From positions 1,674,001 to 1,738,000 of the forward strand of contig JAJEKV010000011.1 in NCBI GenBank assembly GCA_021234155.1: 64,000 nucleotides of DNA. The letters run 5' to 3'. The DNA is from Isoetes taiwanensis (Eukaryota > Streptophyta > Lycopodiopsida > Isoetales > Isoetaceae). Below, one piece after another: positions 57,590-64,000 of this stretch. The notes under the pieces are model-generated. The model was not told the origin of the DNA and made no database searches. It worked only from the letters and a program-made list of their open reading frames with translations. Position 1 is the first letter of the stretch. Each line of letters starts with the position of its first letter. Both the position numbers and the translations under genes were made by a program.

Positions 57590-57800
57590 GGCTTGCAACC
57601 CTCCCCATGACTTGGGAGAAAAAATGACCAAGTGCCACGAGTAACCCTCCCCACCTAGCTCGGGTGGAGAAAAGATGACCAAGTGTCGAGTTCCTCCACT
57701 TAATCAGCCATGCTTGGAGGAAGTGTTGGCTTGCAACCCTCCCTAGCACTTGGAGAAATGACCAAGTTCCATGACATAACCCTCCCCACGTATCTGGGGA
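57590..57800 (+). repeat. Diverged tandem repeat, unit about 55-60 bp
   Basis: Around four units built on AACCCTCCCC...GGGAGAAA...ATGACCAAGTGCCACGA. Function unknown. Confidence 0.55.
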
Positions 57801-57879
57801 GGTGAGGGACAAATCGCAAAGACAATAGACCGAACCTCAACGGATCGTAGCGACAAGGCTACTCTTCCGCGCACAGTAC

Positions 57880-59525
57880 TGTGACGTTTCAGGGGAATAT
57901 ACACCATAAATACGTATATTCCTGGACCCGTCACTATACAAGTCTACCTTTGTAGCCTTGTATACCTTAGAAAGTGGTAATGGGTGCACATCTAAGTTAA
58001 ATGCTTAACTTATATAACCTTAGGATAAGGCCCATTTTCACATGGCCTTATCCTATTGGGCAAACTGCCACACGGACCCACCCCATTGGTGCCACGTGGC
58101 ATCCCATGTGGATCCTAACCTATATTGGCCCAAACCCTAACCCTAGACCTCTTTTCCTGACCCTAGCACCTGGAGACTCATCTACGCACTCGAAACCCTG
58201 TTTTGAGCACCGCTCGTCATAGCATAGCCTAGTATAGCAGCCCCCGAAGTGTGTGCACGATCTAGGAGGGAGCACGGCTTCGACCACGTCAAAGAGCATG
58301 GAGACGCCAGGATTGGGAGGGAGTGCTTCTGGAGCAGGAAGGTGGAGTAGAGTTCGTAGTAGTTCATCTGGAAGTTAGCACTCCAGATGGTCTGTATGTT
58401 GTATCTAGAGTAGAGCCACCCTAAAACCCTTGTTGAACATCTTGAACCCTAAGCAAGGAACCCTAACTGTAAGTTAGATATGTATGTTTAGGTTAAGTTG
58501 TTCTTGTGATGTTTACCATGATATGATGGGATGTGATGATGGTTGATCATGTTTGCTCCTCTTGTATTGGGAAGAGGGGTAGAGACCTAGTAGCCTTACT
58601 TAGTAATGCTCCTAGTTAGACCCTTTAGTTCCTATTATTATGCAGCCTGTGCATAGGAACCCACCGGGCTATGGGAGCTATGATGTGACTCAGCACCACA
58701 CAATGGGGCTAGAGGCAATACGGAGGGAGGATCCCTGCTGAGCGTGGCTACTGGGGATGCCATAGTGGGCTAGGCTTATGGTCGGTCACTTCGTGTGGGC
58801 CGGGCATGGGTCCGACACCTCCTGGGGCAATGGTGTCGCCCTGCGTCTCAAGAGTTGCAAGTGTTGGCTTGGCTCTTGTTTGGGGAGGTAAGTCGGGGAT
58901 GAATCGTGTGTCACCACGACTCTCTAGGCGCCTGTGGAACCTCTAGACCCTGGGAAGGGGAGATGCAACCCTTCCTGCCTCAACGGACCAGGGAGATGCA
59001 ACCTGGAGTAGTCCCGATGGGTGATACCATGGAATTGCGTATCCGGAAGGCTAGAGTCATGCCAGAGCCCGATCCAGCTCATTCTGCAAAGTATGCACAG
59101 GAGGGGCGAATGGAGTGGTCAACCCTAGCCATTGTCTATAGCCAGCCCCGCCATTGTTATGACTCGGTCTGCTCTATCTTGAGACCTATCCAGACAGTCG
59201 ACCTCCTTATGAGTCGGAGCCAGGGGTAGGAGCTCTCATGTTTTATGGCATATGATTATCTTCTTTGCAGATATAGATATGTGGATGAGCTACCCTTCGG
59301 GGTAGCATGATGTATTATTATTGCTAGTTCTGACGATGTTTATGCTTCCGCTGTGATAGGAGCCCATAGGGGAAGGGCGCGCAAGACACCTTCGTGTCCC
59401 CTTCCCGCACTATGGTGATCCCAGAGTGCGGGATAGACGAAGGGCCCGTGCGGTCGAAGGACCAGATGGGGGATTTCCTACGGAGTGTACGGCTGGGAGC
59501 CGTATATTTAGTAGGGAGTGTCACA
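57880..59525 (+). mobile_element. 1.65-kb LTR of a probable Ty3/gypsy element
   Basis: Begins TGTGACG and ends GTCACA, a 6-bp terminal inverted repeat typical of LTRs. The primer-binding site starts one base after the end. A hairpin (57881-57934) opens the LTR, a TATATAAC lies at 58011, a 12-bp palindromic G-box (TGCCACGTGGCA) at 58090-58101, and a telomere-like AAACCCTAACCCTA at 58132-58145. The partner LTR would be beyond the window, so the element's extent is unproven. Confidence 0.65.
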
Positions 59526-59526
59526 A

Positions 59527-59538
59527 TGGTATCAGAGC
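59527..59538 (+). promoter_or_regulatory. Primer-binding site (initiator tRNA-Met type)
   Basis: TGGTATCAGAGC, the standard plant retrotransposon primer site complementary to the 3' end of initiator tRNA-Met, one base downstream of the LTR. Confidence 0.85.
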
Positions 59539-60112
59539 AATGTTCTTGGTTGACCAAGAACTAGCACTGACCATATCCTTGAAAGTAGTCTAACAGGCCT
59601 AATAGGGTGCGAAATGAAAATTTCCACCATGGAACTTCAAAAATAGGGGAAATTTTTTCTCCCAGGTAGTGGGTCCGTGAGAATAGTCTAAGTTGTTAGA
59701 TGAAGAAAAAAGAATAAGTCAAATTAACATTCTAGTAAAATTGGAGTGGAAATTTGCATTAGCATCAGATTCCACCTAAAATGGGTCGAAGAATCATGCC
59801 AATCCGAGACATGGGTGAAAAATGGCGCAAATTCATAATTAACACTTTAAACCATTAGAAAAAAATTCGAAATTATAAGTATAATACAATATTAAGTACA
59901 TATATTAATAATTAAATATATATTGATAATTAGTTATATTGGAGTAATTAATAAGGGGGGCTAATTATTAGACCTATTAATGGTAGGGGAATATTCTCTA
60001 GAGCACCTTCCTTTTCAAATATCTTCTTGCCACCTCATTTCCCCCCAAACCTTGTCTTCTACCTTCTCTCTCTTGATCAGCTTTACGTCATCTGTTTCCT
60101 TAACCGTAAGAT
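59539..60112 (+). other. Leader between primer site and the H3-tail ORF
   Basis: AT-rich to about 59960, then a pyrimidine-rich stretch (about 60010-60100) resembling a 5' UTR, ending in GTAAGATATGGCAAG at the ATG. No ORF. Confidence 0.5.
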
Positions 60113-60916
60113 ATGGCAAGAACGAAACAAACCTACAGAAAGTATAGCCCAAGGCAGACACCTTCGATGGCGGCAGCAGCGGGCGGACACGGCAAGCAAG
60201 TACCTGAGCACCTCCGACCGAGACCAGAGGAGGAGGCGTCATCCTCGACGGATGAAACCTTCCATGCATCGCAGGAAGAGCCTCCTAGCAGCAGCAGCTC
60301 TTCGTCGACAGGCACACAGCGAACCGACGAGACTCGCCACCTTGGCCCCCTGACTGACGAAGAGGTGGAGCATCAAGAGGAGGACCGTCGGGAGGAGGAG
60401 CACCACGAAGATCAGCAGCAGCAGCAGACCCAGCCCCAGCCGGACCAGCAAGCAACCCCTTCTTCAAGTAAGAAGAAGAAGGGGAAGGAGAAGGTGAAGG
60501 AGTGGCCGGAGGAGATAGCACCACGGAAGAAAAGGGAGAGGGAGCAGAAGAAGAAGGAGCGGAGGAAGAAGGCGAGGAGGGATAGGCCTCGTGGGACCGT
60601 CATTATTGAAGAACCTCGCCCTCGCAAGGAGGCGGACGATGAAGAGGAGGAAGGAGATGGGGACGAAGAAGAGGAGAATGCAGAGGAGGAGCACGAGCAG
60701 GACATTGGGGAACCTTCAGACCTTAACGCACGCCCACCCTACCCTAAGTGGTCCAAGCCACCTAAGGTAGTGAAGAAGCAGAAGGTGGGTGAGCGCGAAT
60801 TCATCCTCTGCCAGGATCGGGAGTTCAAGCGCAGAATGAAGGAGTACCTCCGTCGCTGGACGAGGTATAATGATTGGTACTGCAAGCAGAACGTGGAGAA
60901 GTTCGTAGGGGGCTAA
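60113..60916 (+). CDS. ORF with histone H3 N-terminal tail and long charged extension
   Basis: The ATG at 60113 opens MARTKQTYRK, matching the first ten residues of histone H3 (MARTKQTARK), including Lys4 and Lys9. The H3 resemblance then fades (YSPRQTPSMAAAAGGHGKQV), and about 210 residues follow that no H3 has: an acidic/Gln-rich block, a strongly basic block (KKREREQKKKERRKKARRDR), a second acidic block, and a C-terminal REFILCQDREFKRRMKEYLR segment that may be helical. It stops at TAA 60914-60916. The histone fold lies 32 bases further on in another frame. It sits about 590 bases after an LTR primer site, where gag would be expected. It could be a retroelement-borne histone, an unusual CENH3 gene, or a broken copy of either. 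The H3 tail identity is firm; function is unknown. Confidence 0.75.
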   Translation: MARTKQTYRKYSPRQTPSMAAAAGGHGKQVPEHLRPRPEEEASSSTDETFHASQEEPPSSSSSSSTGTQRTDETRHLGPLTDEEVEHQEEDRREEEHHEDQQQQQTQPQPDQQATPSSSKKKKGKEKVKEWPEEIAPRKKREREQKKKERRKKARRDRPRGTVIIEEPRPRKEADDEEEEGDGDEEEENAEEEHEQDIGEPSDLNARPPYPKWSKPPKVVKKQKVGEREFILCQDREFKRRMKEYLRRWTRYNDWYCKQNVEKFVGG

Positions 60917-60947
60917 GAACCAAAGGCGGCCGCCACCCGTGCCGTAG

Positions 60948-61259
60948 AAGCCGAAGAAGGTCCACCACGGACCCAACTCCCGGCACGCTCGGGTGTTTAG
61001 GGAGATTAGGCACTTTCAACAGTGTACTAATCTTCTAATAAGGAAGGCGCCATTCGAACGCCTTCTTCGTGAAGTGATGCAGGAGTTCCGAACGGACTAT
61101 AGGGTTACACCCCTAACCACCCGGGCCCTGCAGGAGGCAGCAGAGGCGGAGCTGATTCAGCTCTTCGAGGAGGGGAATCTTTGCACAATTCATGCCAAGC
61201 GGGTAACTGTTATGCCCAAGGACCTGCATTTGGCGCGGAGGATCCGCAAAGAGAGGTAA
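60948..61259 (+). CDS. CENH3/H3-variant histone fold, complete to the C-terminus
   Basis: The open frame starts after a TAG (60945-60947), has no ATG at its front, and reads [16 protein letters not shown], then [20 protein letters not shown] (alpha-N and start of alpha-1), [40 protein letters not shown] (alpha-2), [20 protein letters not shown] and RRIRKER with a stop at 61257. All core helices of H3 are present. IRHFQ..TNLLI follows plant CENH3, whereas [11 protein letters not shown] and a loop 1 of canonical length, lacking the usual CENH3 Trp, follow H3. So it is an H3 variant with CENH3-like features. Expression would need readthrough, frameshift or splicing from the upstream tail ORF. 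A GTAAGA immediately after the last codon could be a splice donor. Confidence 0.8.
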   Translation, partial: KPKKVHHGPNSRHARVFREIRHFQQCTNLLIRKAPFERLLREVMQEFRTDYRVTPLTTRALQEAAEAELIQLFEEGNLCTIHAKRVTVMPKDLHLARRIRKER

Positions 61260-61492
61260 GACCTCAAGTTTTGTAATTTTCCTAAAATTAAAGTTTTTCC
61301 AGTGTAAATTGACTTTTCTTCATATATATAAATTCCTTTTTCTCTGTAATTCGATAGTATCATCATATGAAAATGTAAGTAACTAAGTTAGATTGTAGTA
61401 GAATTCTTGTATAATGCTTCGAATGCTTGTAATAGGCTAAGTAACATAGGTCCCAGCACAAAAAAATCAATTTTGGCTAAAAAATCGGCGAA
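61260..61492. other. 3' flank of the histone-fold ORF
   Basis: AT-rich, T-rich near the donor-like GTAAGA. No gene. Confidence 0.5.
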
Positions 61493-61950
61493 ACCGGGTT
61501 GATCCGCGCAAACTCGACCTACGTTCGCAACGCAGAGCGCATTTGTGCGAATCAACCCGGGTACCAGGATTTGGGACAAAAATGGTTGAAAATTTGTGCT
61601 AAAAGATAGTAAGTTGCTTAGAATTTGCCTAGGAACCCAGTCTAGAAGTCAATTTCAGCAAAGGATCATAAAAAAATGCCAACTTCTGATCCGCGCAAAA
61701 GGCGTCTGCGTTCGCGACGCAGGGCCAATTTGCGCGAATCAACCCGATTAGCCCAATTTGACACTTTTAGATGTCTATTTTGCTTGAAACAAGTTGCTAG
61801 CTAGATTAGAATCCACCCAAATAGGTATTTTAGCATTTTATAATCCCTAGAAATGCCTAATCATCTCCCAAATCAACCAAACCGGGTTGGTCCGCGCAAA
61901 ACCGCCTTGCGTTCGCAACGCAGAGCCCATTTGCGCGAATCGACCCGGGT
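61493..61950. repeat. Three GC-rich hairpins at about 190-bp spacing
   Basis: Units at 61493-61562, 61688-61747 and 61881-61950. Each has arms like ACCGGGTTGRTCCGCGCAAA and TTTGCGCGAATCAACCCGGGT, and an inner GCGTTCGCAACGC palindrome. Unit 2 has lost the outermost left arm. Linkers between units share AAGTTGCT-like words, so this is a diverged tandem array. The surroundings are AT-rich. Structure clear; role unknown. Confidence 0.8.
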
Positions 61951-62128
61951 TGACCCTCTTTGGCCTGGATTGACCAAATTCGACCCAACAAACTGTCATG
62001 TAGCATCTCTTGCTTTGTTTTGCTTAGATTTGCACTTCATGGTAGTTCATTTGGACATCCATAGCCTTAGAACAAAAGTCTCTTCAATCAAGAACCCTTG
62101 TGCACGGAACCCGAGGCAGACCATAGTC

Positions 62129-62136
62129 TATAAAAA
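62129..62136 (+). promoter_or_regulatory. TATA box upstream of the 62247 ORF
   Basis: TATAAAAAGGGG, a strong plant TATA consensus, 118 bases before ATG 62247, with CT-rich sequence between. Implies transcription independent of the LTR at 57880. Confidence 0.6.
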
Positions 62137-62246
62137 GGGGCCTCATTTGCCATTTTCCCTTCAACAAAACTGCTCTTGTCATTTTAGGCGATTTTTCAAC
62201 CTCTCATCAATCTCTCCAAGTCATTTTCTACACCTACCTTTGCTCA

Positions 62247-63096
62247 ATGGCACCTAGTAGCTTTGTTAGATGGTATGATGCTGCCAACCATATCCGTGAT
62301 TTTCCTGCTGATCAGGCCTTCCATATATTCGACCATCTCTTTGATCTTCACGCAACATTGACCAGAACCCCCTTCTACACTGACATCATTTGCCAATATG
62401 ACCAGCAGATCCTACCCTGGGAAGTTAGCTTGCCGCCTAGGGGAGGGAAATGGGTATCCTTAGATTCGCTTAGCCAAGCCGTAGGGGGAGGGTCCAAGGG
62501 CAAGAGCAAGCTGTGGGATAGGACACGAACCATGCCCGACTACATGATCTGCAAGCATAATAGGCATAGATATCTCTCAGCCCATGCAGCCATCGCTCTA
62601 TTCATGCAGTATAAGGCAATCAACAAGGTGGGGGGGCCCCTCAATTCAGCCTTTGGACCTAGCGCCACTCGACACTCGAAGGGAGCAGAGCCACATTCAC
62701 GAGATCGAGTCCTCAGAGTACATGTTCCAGACACCAACACTGCAGATCGAGCAAGACTACGAGCAGCTAGGAGAAGAAAACCCAGGTTGGGAAAGCAGAG
62801 AGGCAATGAGGATGGAGAGGCGGATAGCCAGGCATGATGATGAAATCAGGCGGGCCTATGAACCACCAATCGGCATCACAGCCCTATCACCAATAGTCAT
62901 CGATGGAGAGGACTACATCTTGGCAAACGACATCCTCAACCTTCCTTACTGCCAAGAAGAAGGGCTCAGAACCGACGAGCTCTTAGGCTTGATGGCAAAA
63001 GAGCAGCACGTCGACTTCATCGATCACTCCTATCAGGAAATCCCAAGGGAGCTAGCAGAGCGACACTCATACGCCGGGAGACAATGTCAGATATAG
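62247..63096 (+). CDS. Unrecognised ORF with a probable frameshift at a G-run
   Basis: ATG 62247 gives MAPSSFVRWYDAANHIRDFP, DQAFHIFDHLFDLHATLTRT and a basic SKLWDRTRTMPDYMICKHNR to about 62630. The frame then becomes Arg-rich and unconvincing, whereas the neighbouring frame gives HEIESSEYMFQTPTLQIEQD, PIVIDGEDYILANDILNLPY and KEQHVDFIDHSYQEIPRELA to a TAG at 63094-63096. The switch most likely occurs at the seven-G run at 62630-62636, as a mutation or a slippery site. No domain is recognised. The position after a TATA box and a pyrimidine-rich leader suggests a transcribed gene. A retroelement or virus-like origin is possible but unsupported. Confidence 0.5.
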
Positions 63097-63758
63097 CAGC
63101 CTATGAGCAGATAAGGGAGATGTATCGGCAACAGGAACCAATCATCCCAGAGGAGGAGTTTCAGCAAATCCAAAGTAGGTTATACAAACTAGGAAGAGGC
63201 CCAAGCTCTAGCCGAACAATTCGTTCCAATAGTATGCGGGAGGCATCCAGTAGCATCAACCTGGAGAGCGCAACTACCATGTGGAGGGACCATGAAGACC
63301 TCTTGGCACAAGACGCCTACGGGGAAGCAGCTCAGAGAAGGGGCACGGGTTCGAAGGCCATAGGGAAGGGTAAGGCACTCCGATACTATCTTCCAGCCCT
63401 CAGCCAAGGGCAGATGATAGTTTTTCACAAGGAGTTCAGCCCACGAGGAGAAGAGTCGGTGGCGCTCCTCATAGCACTCTCTGGCTTCGGGCAGCACGTC
63501 AAACTAGATCCCGTAACGGATCATATCATCCTTTTCAAAAGATCCGTGGCACTCCACTGTTTCGACTTCGCCGGAGGCCACCTTAGGGACGCAACATTGA
63601 CGGTAGTGGCGGCAACGGCTCCCGAACTCCCTGCACCCCAAATGGCTCGAGCACTCGAAGGGGGATCTTCCAGGAACATCCTACGGAACGTCGGCAAAGG
63701 ATTACGCCTCAGGGATGTCAAGAACTTCTTCAAATCAATGAAGGGGCATCGAAGATGA
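63084..63758 (+). CDS. Unrecognised 224-aa ORF overlapping the previous one
   Basis: The ATG at 63084 lies inside the last codons of the upstream frame (13-base overlap, ATGTCAGATATAG). The protein reads MSDIAAYEQIREMYRQQEPI, then a Ser-rich linker (SSSRTIRSNSMREASSSINL) and a folded-looking C-terminal half (ALRYYLPALSQGQMIVFHKE, EESVALLIALSGFGQHVKLD, HIILFKRSVALHCFDFAGGH). It ends in a basic tail, VKNFFKSMKGHRR. No family is recognised. The tight overlap with the upstream frame resembles compact viral or retroelement gene order. TA-rich sequence after the stop looks like a 3' UTR, so no polymerase follows directly. Confidence 0.55.
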   Translation: MSDIAAYEQIREMYRQQEPIIPEEEFQQIQSRLYKLGRGPSSSRTIRSNSMREASSSINLESATTMWRDHEDLLAQDAYGEAAQRRGTGSKAIGKGKALRYYLPALSQGQMIVFHKEFSPRGEESVALLIALSGFGQHVKLDPVTDHIILFKRSVALHCFDFAGGHLRDATLTVVAATAPELPAPQMARALEGGSSRNILRNVGKGLRLRDVKNFFKSMKGHRR

Positions 63759-64000
63759 ACATTTTCTGTTTTTATTGATCTTCTAGATTGTATTGAATGC
63801 CTTCACTTCTATGTACTATCATGTATTTTATATTAATGTGTAACTCTTGCTATAAATTGTCCTTAACTTATAAGTGCAATTTTGACATGATTTCTTTTAT
63901 GCTCAACAATAATTCACTTGTAAATAAGGATGAATAATATATAACTTAAATAACAAGCATTGATGACCAATACTTGCAGCAAGGAACATCGGCTCAGGGT
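63759..64000. other. 3' flank, no gene seen
   Basis: AT-rich with TATTAAT and poly-A-signal-like strings. The window ends here. Confidence 0.5.

Noticed and set aside
58132-58145. Interstitial telomere array
   Set aside because: Only two AAACCCTA-type units, inside an LTR; better regarded as a telo-box-like motif or chance.
60239-60705. Serine- and leucine-rich minus-strand frames opposite the H3-tail ORF
   Set aside because: They mirror the Glu/Lys-rich codons of the plus-strand ORF; no independent evidence.
62247-63758. Gag or movement protein of an endogenous virus
   Set aside because: The compact overlap is suggestive, but no diagnostic motif was found, so no viral family is claimed.

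Overview
The window looks like nuclear DNA of a land plant. There are AP2/ERF, glycine-rich secreted, CLU/FRIENDLY-type, LEA_2-leader and CENH3-like sequences, GT-AG introns, G-boxes, plant TATA boxes and abundant retrotransposons with poly(A) or microsatellite tails. I cannot name the species. The mix of LINEs with a C-terminal zinc knuckle and several LTR families would suit a large-genome, perhaps non-seed, vascular plant, but that is inference.

Most of the sequence is mobile DNA. From 1 to 13 kb there are two copies of a poly(A)-ended repeat (1-699 and 4434-5940; the second split by a 796-bp LINE 3' end), an L1-like LINE tail (1781-3094), one exon of a CLU-family gene (6936-7250, minus), a degenerate zinc-knuckle LINE (8411-12336) carrying a 248-bp MITE in its endonuclease, and a second L1 tail with a 15-bp target duplication (12375-12802).

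From 13.8 to 20.4 kb is the most host-like part: an ERF transcription factor with a short intron (14036-14961), the decayed remains of an intron-containing CENH3-like histone gene (16204 to about 17741), and a secreted glycine-rich protein gene with an in-frame TGA (19878-20333). From 20 to 38 kb there are diverged tandem repeats, LINE fragments, a 600-bp purine tract, a minus-strand LTR, a tRNA-like tandem and a Copia-like LTR with its primer site.

From 38.7 to 47.3 kb is a second LINE (ORF1, endonuclease, reverse transcriptase, zinc knuckle), split by a nested Ty3/gypsy-like element (40657-45232) whose gag is on the plus strand while its reverse transcriptase and RNase H are inverted. A minus-strand Ty3/gypsy gag-pol remnant follows (47750-49970), then an intact intronless gene for a conserved plant nuclear protein (51864-52724, minus), a LINE-derived repeat (53455-54380), and a truncated LEA_2-type leader ORF (56188-56742).

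The right end is the most unusual. A 1.65-kb LTR (57880-59525) is followed by a primer-binding site of the initiator-tRNA-Met type. Where gag would be expected there is an ORF starting with the histone H3 tail MARTKQT (60113-60916), followed in another frame by a complete H3/CENH3-like histone fold (60948-61259). Then come three regularly spaced GC-rich hairpins (61493-61950), a TATA box and three unrecognised ORF segments (62247-63758). A CENH3-like histone carried by, or inserted beside, an LTR element is the leading candidate for something undescribed. The related decayed gene at 16.2 kb suggests a family of such histones in this genome.
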